Assembly (NCBI RefSeq): GCF_030547075.1
Contig: NZ_JAUOQH010000013.1
Span: 62,001 to 126,000 of the forward strand
From: Alteromonas sp. 1_MG-2023
Lineage (GTDB): Bacteria; Pseudomonadota; Gammaproteobacteria; Enterobacterales; Alteromonadaceae
Length of the DNA: 64,000 bases
Reading direction: 5' to 3'
The notes beneath the pieces were generated by a model that was not told the DNA's origin, made no database searches, and was given only the letters and a program-made list of their open reading frames with translations. The translations under genes were made by a program, and so were the position numbers. Positions 49,242 through 57,703 of the stretch are shown piece after piece. Numbering within the stretch: the first letter of the stretch is position 1; each line of letters begins with the position of its first letter.

Positions 49242-50411
49242 TTAATAGCTACGAGCAATGGTTGAAAGCTTATTCACATACCGGTTCTCATCTTGAGAAT
49301 TTGGCGCAAACTGAATTGCTCTTTTTATGTAATGTTGAGCATTGGTGATGTCACCTAATTCGTAATACAGTTTTGCCAATCCAAATAGCACTTCATGTCT
49401 TGTATTATCTAACCGTAGCGCACGTTGATAATGTTTTAGCGCATCGGCTAACTCACCACCTTCAAGGGCCTGCTCCCCTAGAATAAAGTGATAGAAGGGG
49501 TTTTCTTTTCTTTGTGTTTCCACCCGTGCTTTAATTTCTGCAGACTTATCATAACGCCCCTGGTGATAGTACAGAATCGATAAGTTATCCCACGCAGTCA
49601 GATTGTTCTCATCCAGATTTAACGCAAATTGATAACTTTGCTCCGCGGCTTCAAATGCGTCGACCATACGGTATAGCACACCTAAGTTGACCCAACTTTG
49701 TTGCAACTCTGGTGATAACACAGCAGCGGCTCTAAAGTAACTGTACGCCCGCGTGTAACTGTTCGCAATAAGTGCATCCGCCCCTTTGTTGTTGTAGAAC
49801 ATAGATAAGATAAGACGTTTAGTGACAGCAATTCGTGGAAAGTGAGTTCGAATCATCTGCGGATCAAAATCCACATCAGCGCTACTGGGCCCAACGTTAG
49901 CAATTAAAGGGTCTCTAGGGACATTTATGGTTAAATTAACATGGCCATTTAGGAAACTGAATCCTTCACGCCGTGTCCAATATTCAGGTATATCTACTTC
50001 ATAGAAAGTAGCATCGTAGCCCGCGTGCTTTGCCATGGCGTATGTCATTATTGACAACGACAGGCAATTTGCTGAGCGGTTGTAAAACGTATCGCTGGCC
50101 ACTGAATTCGCGTTACTGCGATACAGTAGGCCCATTTCTGCGTGATCGAAAATGGAAGAAATCAGTGCTTTTACATTGGTTTTCTTTTCACCGACTTGCG
50201 AAATAGCCTCATCTACAAACAACTGCGCATCTTCTTCCAATCTAAAAACTTCCTCTTCGGTCTCAACCGAAAATGACGCGTAGCTAGGAAATAGATCGTC
50301 GTGTAACGCAGGATAAGGATTGTCGATAACAACAGGCGTAGTACTAGCACAACCTAGTATGCCTAAACAGGATAGAACGATAAGTGCAGAAACAAGATGT
50401 CGAAGTAACAT
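49242..50411 (-). CDS. TPR lipoprotein with transglutaminase-like N-terminal domain
   Basis: A 389-residue lipoprotein: signal peptide then lipobox LGILGC at about residue 20. A central domain has NRSANCLSLSIMTYAMAK followed by GHVNLTIN, giving the Cys and His of a transglutaminase-like fold (a third residue is not certain). From about residue 210 there are four to five TPR motifs (WVNLGVLYRMVDAFEAAEQSYQFAL and others). The start is at 50411, with GGAGG eight bases upstream; a longer frame is rejected because it would spoil the lipobox position. Role: likely protein interaction scaffold. Confidence 0.8.
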   Translation of the reverse strand: MLLRHLVSALIVLSCLGILGCASTTPVVIDNPYPALHDDLFPSYASFSVETEEEVFRLEEDAQLFVDEAISQVGEKKTNVKALISSIFDHAEMGLLYRSNANSVASDTFYNRSANCLSLSIMTYAMAKHAGYDATFYEVDIPEYWTRREGFSFLNGHVNLTINVPRDPLIANVGPSSADVDFDPQMIRTHFPRIAVTKRLILSMFYNNKGADALIANSYTRAYSYFRAAAVLSPELQQSWVNLGVLYRMVDAFEAAEQSYQFALNLDENNLTAWDNLSILYYHQGRYDKSAEIKARVETQRKENPFYHFILGEQALEGGELADALKHYQRALRLDNTRHEVLFGLAKLYYELGDITNAQHYIKRAIQFAPNSQDENRYVNKLSTIARSY

Positions 50412-50598
50412 GATACAGCCCTCCCCTACCAACACCTTGCCGGAGTATAGCTGAAACACTTAAATTTAACATTATTTTTACATTTATTATTTAACCCTGC
50501 CCTTCTATTACGTAAACTTAATCATCCAATCTGCAATACCAGCGTAACTATTCCTGTTACATCTATTCATTTTTCAATCACAATTAAAGGAAGAAATT

Positions 50599-51105
50599 AT
50601 GCGCAAGTTGATCCCGTTAGTAATGATGAGTTTAATTAGCCTTTCAGCATTTGCTGGGCATCATATGGAGTCAGAGAAATCAGATATTGTTGATACTGCG
50701 GCAGGTAAAGAGATGTTTTCAACCTTGGTTGCAGCTGTAAAAGCGGCCGAATTGGTTGATACCTTAAAAGGCGATGGTCCTTTCACGGTATTCGCTCCAA
50801 CCAATAAAGCTTTTTCTAAGTTACCCGAAGGTACCGTAGAGATGCTATTGAAGCCCGAAAATAAGTCACTATTAACTCAGGTGCTTACCTACCACGTAGT
50901 ATCGGGCGAGGTCATGGCTGAAGATGTTATGTCTCTAACGAGTGCGACTACCGTTGAGGGCAGTGATGTAAAGGTAGTTACCGCTATGGGTAAAGTGATG
51001 ATTAATGATGCCACTGTGATTAAAGCCGATGTTAAAACAACTAACGGTGTTATTCACGTTATCGATACCGTATTGCTTCCAGCTGAAGTTAAAGAAGCCT
51101 TATAG
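50599..51105 (+). CDS. Secreted fasciclin (FAS1) domain protein
   Basis: A 168-residue protein with a signal peptide (1-19, ending SAFA) and one FAS1 domain ([60 protein letters not shown]). FAS1 domains act in adhesion or matrix binding. AAGGAAG before the ATG supports the start. Single gene. Confidence 0.93.
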   Translation: MRKLIPLVMMSLISLSAFAGHHMESEKSDIVDTAAGKEMFSTLVAAVKAAELVDTLKGDGPFTVFAPTNKAFSKLPEGTVEMLLKPENKSLLTQVLTYHVVSGEVMAEDVMSLTSATTVEGSDVKVVTAMGKVMINDATVIKADVKTTNGVIHVIDTVLLPAEVKEAL

Positions 51106-51268
51106 TATTTTTTTTTGGGTAAGTGGCGGGTTTCGCTGCTTACCTTCTACCTGTTCATCTTCTACCCGCCCACCTTATATCCACCCACTTGTAACTATCC
51201 AATCCTAATCATCAGATCCATAACTTCCTCTTAGACCGTATAACATTCAGCCATAACAAGGAGGCGCT

Positions 51269-51685
51269 ATGTTTACTGTTTATACCTATTCTATTGCAGG
51301 ACTTGCGATAATAATGTTCACAGTATTGGTTCAAAATATTGTCGCTGCTGTGGCACATCGTAAACAATCATCATATATACCTGGGAAAGTGGCTGACAAC
51401 TTGAGTCACGATAGCTTTGTATTTAGAAGTCATAGAACCTTCCACAACTCGCTCGAAAACGTTGTTCAATTTGTTATCCCAGCGATACTTTGTATGTTTA
51501 TTGGCGTATCCCCATTTTACCTTGCTGTATTCATCTGGGTTTATGCGCTGTGCAGAATTTTTCACATGGCGTTGTATTATGCAGTGGCAACTGAAAGTAA
51601 CCCTAGTCCAAGATCTTATTTTTACATGATTGGGCTACTCTCCAACCTATTATTGTTTGTTTATCTATTTATATCGATAATTTGA
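51269..51685 (+). CDS. MAPEG-family membrane protein
   Basis: A 138-residue protein with four hydrophobic helices. FRSHRTFHNSLENVVQFVIPA holds the N/E/R residues of the glutathione site in MAPEG proteins, and IWVYALCRIFHMALYY is the matching later motif. Relatives conjugate or reduce lipophilic compounds with glutathione; the function here is not proven. AGGAGG before the ATG supports the start. Confidence 0.82.
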   Translation: MFTVYTYSIAGLAIIMFTVLVQNIVAAVAHRKQSSYIPGKVADNLSHDSFVFRSHRTFHNSLENVVQFVIPAILCMFIGVSPFYLAVFIWVYALCRIFHMALYYAVATESNPSPRSYFYMIGLLSNLLLFVYLFISII

Positions 51686-51805
51686 CGAAGTAAATTTACT
51701 GATTATTAAACTTTTGTTTAATGCACTTCTTGCCCTTATCACGTTAGTCTGGTTGCAGTGTTAGAACATAGTAGAAATTGGCTGCGCTGTAGGTAAAGGA
51801 CTCTC

Positions 51806-52765
51806 ATGTTTATTGAGCAAGCAAATAGACGAACATTATCCGACTGCCATCTATTAATTGTGGATGATCAAGCAAGTTCTCGAATGATTCTTGAAGGACT
51901 CCTTGAAGAGATGGTCACTTGTACTACCGTTTCATCTGGTGAAGCGGCGCTATTATATTGCGAAGATAATACACCCGACTTAATCCTAATGGACGTTCAT
52001 ATGCCTGGCATGGACGGTCATCAACTTGCAAAGACCTTACGTGAAAACCCCAGCAAATCTGATATCCCTATTATTTTTGTTACCGCAACAACCACAGATG
52101 AAGCCCAGTTAAAATGCTGGAATTCTGGCTGCGTGGACTTTGTTACCAAACCTATTAATGCCTGCACGTTGCAAAACCGAGTAAAAGCTCACCTAAACCA
52201 TAAACTCAAAAACGATTTGTTAGAGAAGCTCATTTATATAGATAGATTAACAGGGGCTTACAATAGACATTATTTGGAAGACTACCTTCCTCGTTGTGTG
52301 CGAAATAGTGAGCGAGATAAGTCTCCCCTTTCACTAATATTATTCGACATTGATTTTTTCAAACGCTACAACGATCTATATGGTCATTTGGAAGGCGATA
52401 GCTGCTTATGGAAACTTAGCGAGTCGATTAACGTAAGTTTATTGCGCCCGATGGACAAATTAGTTCGTGTGGGTGGTGAAGAATTCCTAGTTATCTTACC
52501 TAGTACCGACGAAAGAGGAGCGGCTATTGTTGCCGAACGGCTATTAAAAACGGTGTACGAATTAGATATTACCCATGCCGCTTCAGAACTTTCCAGAATA
52601 ACCATTAGTGCTGGCGTTGCTACGAAAAAGCCTAACGACAATAAAACTATCGACTTTGTTATGTTACAGGCTGACAAAAGTTTGTATTCAGCAAAAGCAA
52701 AAGGAAGAAACTGTGTTGTTGCCAGTGATGAAACGGCTCACGAGGTATTGGAAACAGAGATCTAG
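51806..52765 (+). CDS. Response regulator with GGDEF (diguanylate cyclase) domain
   Basis: A 319-residue protein. Receiver domain about 14-130 with phosphoacceptor Asp63 (LILMDVHMPGMDG), then a GGDEF domain from about 140 with the active loop GGEEF (223-227). An RxxD inhibitory site (Arg214-Asp217) lies five residues before it, so product feedback inhibition is expected. It makes cyclic-di-GMP when phosphorylated. No partner kinase gene is adjacent. Confidence 0.93.
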   Translation: MFIEQANRRTLSDCHLLIVDDQASSRMILEGLLEEMVTCTTVSSGEAALLYCEDNTPDLILMDVHMPGMDGHQLAKTLRENPSKSDIPIIFVTATTTDEAQLKCWNSGCVDFVTKPINACTLQNRVKAHLNHKLKNDLLEKLIYIDRLTGAYNRHYLEDYLPRCVRNSERDKSPLSLILFDIDFFKRYNDLYGHLEGDSCLWKLSESINVSLLRPMDKLVRVGGEEFLVILPSTDERGAAIVAERLLKTVYELDITHAASELSRITISAGVATKKPNDNKTIDFVMLQADKSLYSAKAKGRNCVVASDETAHEVLETEI

Positions 52766-52787
52766 AGTCTACATTCAAAGGTGAGCC

Positions 52788-53489
52788 TTAGTCTTTCCTT
52801 TCCCCTAAAGTTTTTCTTCCAAGTGCCAGTGTATGTGATAAATCTGCTAAACAACTTTGTGGTGTTAACCCTAAAGCTGCTAATTGTGCATAACACAGCA
52901 ATAGCGCAGCCATGGCATCTTCTAACGCATTATGTTGAGGTGCCTCTGGCAAGCCAGCCCTTTGCAAACATGCCCCTAACGTCGCGCTGTTTCTAGGTAC
53001 CACTTCGTGTTCTTTTTTAAGTTGATAGAGTGCAAGCTGTAAGGTATCTATGTAAAACACCTCTTGGGCGGGCAGGTTCAACCGCTTAAATACTGCATCT
53101 AGCACCGCTAAATCTAGCGTTGCATTATGAATAACCAACACGCGATCTGGTAACTGTTTGATAAATTTGTGCAGTACATCCTCTATCATCGCGCCTTTTG
53201 AAATATTATCTTGAGTTAGCCCATGAATAACGGGACTTTGCCCTAAAGTTGCCTTCGTTTTCACTACACTATAGGCACTACTTTCTAAGGCTATATTGCT
53301 ATTGCGTCCACACACCCAGCCAAAAGAGGTGATTTCAGCTTTACTGGCATCTAACGAGGTAAGCTCTAAATCAATAGACATGAGTGTGGTGTCTTTGATC
53401 GTCGCACCCTTAAACCGTTTCAAGGCACTATGCCCGGGCCTAAAAAACCCATTACTTAGGAATGCCCGTAGCCACTGCAATACCATCAA
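52788..53489 (-). CDS. DEDDh exonuclease, DnaQ-like
   Basis: A 233-residue 3'-5' exonuclease. SIDLELTSLD supplies Asp and Glu of the first motif, HNATLDLAVLD the second, and HNALEDA the His and Asp of the third (DEDDh). Its start overlaps the stop of the DUF294 gene by 4 bp (ATGA), so the two are translated together. This pair is often found beside the large symporter that follows, suggesting a conserved module with unknown purpose. Confidence 0.88.
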   Translation of the reverse strand: MMVLQWLRAFLSNGFFRPGHSALKRFKGATIKDTTLMSIDLELTSLDASKAEITSFGWVCGRNSNIALESSAYSVVKTKATLGQSPVIHGLTQDNISKGAMIEDVLHKFIKQLPDRVLVIHNATLDLAVLDAVFKRLNLPAQEVFYIDTLQLALYQLKKEHEVVPRNSATLGACLQRAGLPEAPQHNALEDAMAALLLCYAQLAALGLTPQSCLADLSHTLALGRKTLGERKD

Positions 53490-55327
53490 GCCATACCACC
53501 AGAAAAATTCATGACTATAGCTTTCTGCGCTCTTTCGATAGCTTGAAACGAGGCTTTAAGTTGATGTTTTTCAATAGATGATAACGATGAAACTGAAATA
53601 CTGTTATCAGCCACGTTATTTTGAAGCTGATGACGCCAACGTAAGCGATTTAAGAATATCCAAATATCCCGTAAATTTGCTGCATCTTTGGTTGAAAGCT
53701 CCGAGTTATCCGGCAGCAAAGATAATCGAGCGAGGGTGCCTGGTGCCGTTACGCCACTTGCAAGAGCATAAATACGAGCAATATTGTTAATTAATGCAAC
53801 GGCTCTTACTTTCAAGTCGATGGTATCTTTCTGTTTGCCTCCCTTTTCATAAGTGAACTTTTGAAACAAAGAAAGCGGGACAGACACTTCATTAGCATGG
53901 CGAGACAATGCTGCCAGAAACAAACTTTGTTTGAGCAAAGGCATACGTTGGCGTTGCAGGCTTTTGAACAATCCCACATCACCCGCGGCGCAACGTACAT
54001 CAAGAAAAATATTAAAGTGCATAATGGCATCTTTGGTTGGCGCATTTACCCATTGCTGAGCTTGTTTTACGGCTTGTGTCAGCGAAAGACGAAGTTCAGG
54101 GTTACTCGCCATAATATTGCCACTGCATAGCTTAATACCGCACATCCCTAATCCTTTGCAGACATAGTCGGCCATGGCAGCAAAGTAGGCGGCTTGCGCT
54201 TTAGTGGGCGGCTCGGCTAATAACAAAGCGTTGTCTTGATCCGATCCCATCGTTTGATCTTCTCTTGCTTGTGAACCATACACTAACCACGAAAACATCA
54301 TGTCGGCCTTACCATGTTCTTTTTGAAAGAACCCAATCAGCTTTCTCGTCATAATATCGGTGGCTTGGGAAAGCACTTTGCCCGCAATATCATAGTCACC
54401 AGCATGTTTAGCGTGGGCGGAGAAGTAATGAGGTATCTGCCACGCTAAACGCGTTAACGCATATAAGCTATCGGCTTTCGACAACTCACCAATAATAAAA
54501 AGTACACTACCTCGTTGATGCCGAACAATGTCGCTGGCCGTTACCATGCCTACAGGTTCATGACTTTCTTTATCTAATATAGGCAAATGATGAATATTTT
54601 TTTCCGTCATTAAAGCCATGGCATCAAACAAAGTTAAGTTATTGGCAACGTGTGCCGGCGATGGGGTCATTACACTGCTAACAGGGTTAGATAATGCAAT
54701 GCCCGCCGCAACCACACGAGAGCGAAGATCCCTATCGGTAACAATACCAACCAACTGCCCCGCCTGTGTAATTAAAAGCGAAGACACTCTATTATCTGTC
54801 ATTAACTGAGCGGCTTGCTGAATAGACGTATTCCCATCAGCGCTAATAGGTTGTTTTTCCGTGACTTCATTAAGCGGTTTATATAACCACATTGACTTAG
54901 AGTCGGTGATAGCTTGGTTTTGCAGTACATCGTGTCGCAAACCATGGAAAAAACCCGCTATGCTTTGGTGGCTAAGCAGTGCCTTAAAGGCGCCAGCCTC
55001 AAAACTATATATAAGCCCAGGGTTTTCTACTGTGACCGATAAAGAATAATCTCGTTCGTCTAAAACACTCTGAAAACCGAAATAATCGCCTTCACTTACA
55101 TACCGCTGACTTTCTTGCCCCACACTTACCGAAAACTGACCGCTTTGAATGAGATAAACACGGCGGGACTGTCCAATTTGGGGCCCAATTAGCGTGTTTA
55201 GGTTTTCTTGTGTCACATAGAGCAGTTCTGCAGAACTCAATAAATTAGTAAGAGAATCAATATCAAGGGTATCGAAGGGGGCTGAAGCGGTAACAAAATC
55301 GGCAACTTGTTGGGCAACAACTGTCAT
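53486..55327 (-). CDS. cNMP-binding/CBS/DUF294 nucleotidyltransferase-like protein
   Basis: A 613-residue multidomain protein: a cyclic-nucleotide-binding fold (about 15-125), two CBS domains (about 155-275; VSSLLITQAGQLVGIVTDRDLRSRVVAAG), a DUF294 nucleotidyltransferase-like domain with GSQAREDQTMGSDQDNAL, and a C-terminal helical part. The nucleotidyltransferase part resembles GlnD-type folds. Effectors are likely adenine nucleotides. It is separated from the symporter by a terminator and coupled to the exonuclease. Confidence 0.88.
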   Translation of the reverse strand: MTVVAQQVADFVTASAPFDTLDIDSLTNLLSSAELLYVTQENLNTLIGPQIGQSRRVYLIQSGQFSVSVGQESQRYVSEGDYFGFQSVLDERDYSLSVTVENPGLIYSFEAGAFKALLSHQSIAGFFHGLRHDVLQNQAITDSKSMWLYKPLNEVTEKQPISADGNTSIQQAAQLMTDNRVSSLLITQAGQLVGIVTDRDLRSRVVAAGIALSNPVSSVMTPSPAHVANNLTLFDAMALMTEKNIHHLPILDKESHEPVGMVTASDIVRHQRGSVLFIIGELSKADSLYALTRLAWQIPHYFSAHAKHAGDYDIAGKVLSQATDIMTRKLIGFFQKEHGKADMMFSWLVYGSQAREDQTMGSDQDNALLLAEPPTKAQAAYFAAMADYVCKGLGMCGIKLCSGNIMASNPELRLSLTQAVKQAQQWVNAPTKDAIMHFNIFLDVRCAAGDVGLFKSLQRQRMPLLKQSLFLAALSRHANEVSVPLSLFQKFTYEKGGKQKDTIDLKVRAVALINNIARIYALASGVTAPGTLARLSLLPDNSELSTKDAANLRDIWIFLNRLRWRHQLQNNVADNSISVSSLSSIEKHQLKASFQAIERAQKAIVMNFSGGMA

Positions 55328-55348
55328 AGATTATGCTCCTAAAATGAT

Positions 55349-55395
55349 AAAAACCAACCCGCTGTTTAGAGTCTCCTCTTTGAGCGGATTGGTTT
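55349..55395 (-). terminator. Terminator after the sodium symporter
   Basis: A 13-bp stem with one G-U pair (55351-55363 with 55383-55395) and a 19-base loop, followed on the minus strand by five U. It separates the symporter unit from the DUF294-exonuclease unit. Confidence 0.75.
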
Positions 55396-55469
55396 AATAT
55401 AGGTCATGCGGGTTAGCTGACAGGCAAGCTTTGACACTTACCATTAGTCATTCGCACTTAACCTAGCGA

Positions 55470-57176
55470 CTAGTGAGCGGATGCCTCGCCAGCGCCTTTT
55501 GGATAACGAATACTTTCTACCAACTCTTGAATTTCTTCCGGTGCTTCATCTGTAGATTTAAAGACTAAGAACGCTACAAGGAAGTTAACCATCATACCCA
55601 AGGTACCAATACCTTCTGGAGAAATACCAAACCACCAGTTTTCAGGTACATTCGCAGCAGGGTTTATAAACTTAAAGTAAATAATGTAGGCTGCGGTGAA
55701 AGCAATACCAGCAATCATGCCCGATATAGCGCCTTTATCATTCATTCGCTTACTAAATATACCCATAATGATGGCGGGGAAGAAGCTGGATGCCGCCAGA
55801 CCGAACGCGAAGGCGACCACCTGCGCTACAAAGCCCGGTGGATTTATCCCAAAGTAACCGGCAATTACAATGGCTACCCCAGCCGCAAGCCGTGCGAAAA
55901 ATAGCTCTGACTTGTCAGTAATATTCGGCATAAAGTTTCGTTTTAATAAATCGTGTGAAACCGATGTTGAGATAACTAACAATAAGCCAGCTGACGTAGA
56001 TAATGCTGCAGCAACCCCACCTGCGGCTACCAATGCGATTACCCAAGCAGGTAGATTTGCTATCTCTGGGTTAGCTAATACCATGATGTCACGGTCAACT
56101 TTCATTTCGTTGCGCTCATCACCAGAGTAAAACATAACACCATCACCGTTTTTATCGGTAAATTCGATAAGCCCAGTTTGCTCCCAGTTTTTAATCCACG
56201 ATGGTGCTTCGGCATAACTCGTTCCGGTTAATTCAGGCCCGTTAATGGTTTCAATCATGTTTACCCGAGCAAAAGCAGCTAGCGAAGGCGCCGTGGTATA
56301 TAAGATAGCGATAAACGCGAGGGCATAACCAGCCGACTTACGTGCATCATGTACTTTCGGTACCGTAAAGAAGCGAACGATAACGTGAGGTAGCCCTGCA
56401 GTACCTACCATTAAGGCAAAGGTAATGAAGAACATATCGATGGTACTTTTGCTCCCGGAGGTATATTCATGAAAGCCGAGTTCCACCGAGAGATTGTCGA
56501 GTTTCTGCAGCAAATGCATGCCCGATCCATCGGCGAGCGTTGCGCCAAATCCTGTCTGGGGAAGAATGTGGCCGGTTACCATGATAGATATAAATACCGC
56601 AGGTACAATATAAGCAAAAATCATTACACAAAATTGCGCAACTTGGGTGTAGGTAATGCCTTTCATTCCGCCAAGTACCGTGTAGAAAAACACGATAACC
56701 ATGCCGATAACCACGCCAGTAACAATATCCACTTCTAAGAAGCGACTAAACACCACACCAACACCTCGCATTTGCCCTGCTACATAGGTAAAGCAAACGA
56801 AGATGGCACAGAAAACGGCGACGGTTCTCGCGGTTTGTGAGTAGTAGCGATCACCAATAAAATCCGGTACAGTAAATTTACCGAATTTACGTAGGTAGGG
56901 TGCTAGGCATAAGGCGAGTAGTACATAGCCGCCGGTCCATCCCATTAGGTAAACCGCGCCATCATATCCCATAAAGGAAATGAGGCCAGCCATTGAAATA
57001 AATGATGCTGCCGACATCCAATCTGCAGCTGTAGCCATACCGTTTAGTACGGGAGGCACACCGCCACCGGCAACATAGAAGTCGTTGGTGGAACCCGCTC
57101 TAGCCCAAATGGCTATGGCGATATATAGCGCAAATGTTGCGCCTACAATTATAAATGTAAGTAGTTGAACGTCCAT
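55470..57176 (-). CDS. Sodium:solute symporter, large subunit (VC_2705-like)
   Basis: A 568-residue SSS-family membrane protein with 13-14 helices. DFYVAGGGVPPVLNGMATAADWMSAASF is characteristic, and the fold has the usual LeuT-type inverted repeat. It lies 4 bp after a DUF4212 small subunit, the signature of the two-subunit carboxylate-type symporters. The substrate is probably a short organic acid such as acetate, by analogy with ActP; the small-subunit type differs from YjcH. Na+ drives uptake. Confidence 0.87.
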   Translation of the reverse strand: MDVQLLTFIIVGATFALYIAIAIWARAGSTNDFYVAGGGVPPVLNGMATAADWMSAASFISMAGLISFMGYDGAVYLMGWTGGYVLLALCLAPYLRKFGKFTVPDFIGDRYYSQTARTVAVFCAIFVCFTYVAGQMRGVGVVFSRFLEVDIVTGVVIGMVIVFFYTVLGGMKGITYTQVAQFCVMIFAYIVPAVFISIMVTGHILPQTGFGATLADGSGMHLLQKLDNLSVELGFHEYTSGSKSTIDMFFITFALMVGTAGLPHVIVRFFTVPKVHDARKSAGYALAFIAILYTTAPSLAAFARVNMIETINGPELTGTSYAEAPSWIKNWEQTGLIEFTDKNGDGVMFYSGDERNEMKVDRDIMVLANPEIANLPAWVIALVAAGGVAAALSTSAGLLLVISTSVSHDLLKRNFMPNITDKSELFFARLAAGVAIVIAGYFGINPPGFVAQVVAFAFGLAASSFFPAIIMGIFSKRMNDKGAISGMIAGIAFTAAYIIYFKFINPAANVPENWWFGISPEGIGTLGMMVNFLVAFLVFKSTDEAPEEIQELVESIRYPKGAGEASAH

Positions 57177-57180
57177 GGTA

Positions 57181-57447
57181 TTACTCCTCGTTTACGCCAT
57201 AACGTTTATCCATCGCTTTCATCTTTGACATATAAACAAAAATTAGAGCGACGAATACATAAATGGAACCTTGTTGCGCAAACCAGAAGCCCAATTTAAA
57301 GCCAAAGAAGTGGATAGTGTCTAACGCATCGACAAAAATTATGCCGGCGCCAAACGACACCACAAACCAAACGAATAAAAGCTTGGCAAGAAGAGACAAG
57401 TTCTCCTTCCAATATGCTTTTTTATCGTCATCATTTCTAAATGCCAT
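57181..57447 (-). CDS. DUF4212 symporter small subunit
   Basis: An 88-residue membrane protein with two helices (about 15-38 and 58-78), the pattern of DUF4212 partners of SSS symporters. It starts with ATG and precedes the large subunit by 4 bp. GGAC before the ATG is the ribosome site. Divergent from the kinase gene. Confidence 0.9.
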   Translation of the reverse strand: MAFRNDDDKKAYWKENLSLLAKLLFVWFVVSFGAGIIFVDALDTIHFFGFKLGFWFAQQGSIYVFVALIFVYMSKMKAMDKRYGVNEE

Positions 57448-57624
57448 TGTTCCGTCCTCATGTCAGGTTAATCAGTTGTTTTATTTTTACATTTTCCTAA
57501 CGCCCGGCTTTGCTAACATTTTCGCCAAGCTTTACATTCAGACCGAACCGGCCTTAAAGCGGCAAAATTAAAGCACTTAGGAGCATGACATATACTCTAG
57601 ACCTCACTTTAAAAATTCCAAATG

Positions 57625-57653
57625 AGACCATGGTCGTAGGTAGACCATGGTCG
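57625..57653. promoter_or_regulatory. Tandem palindromic sites, AGACCATGGTCG twice, 17 bp apart
   Basis: Two identical 12-bp copies (57625-57636 and 57642-57653), each centred on the perfect palindrome GACCATGGTC. They lie just before a TATAAT (57661-57666) for the kinase gene and about 180 bp upstream of the symporter start. The arrangement suggests a dimeric regulator for both sides. Confidence 0.6.
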
Positions 57654-57703
57654 AAATGATTATAATACACACACATTTGTTAATATTTTGTTAGAGGAAG
57701 TTC

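Noticed and set aside
55470-57447. Symporter as classical acetate permease ActP with YjcH
   Set aside because: The small subunit has the DUF4212 pattern rather than that of YjcH; acetate remains only a possible substrate.
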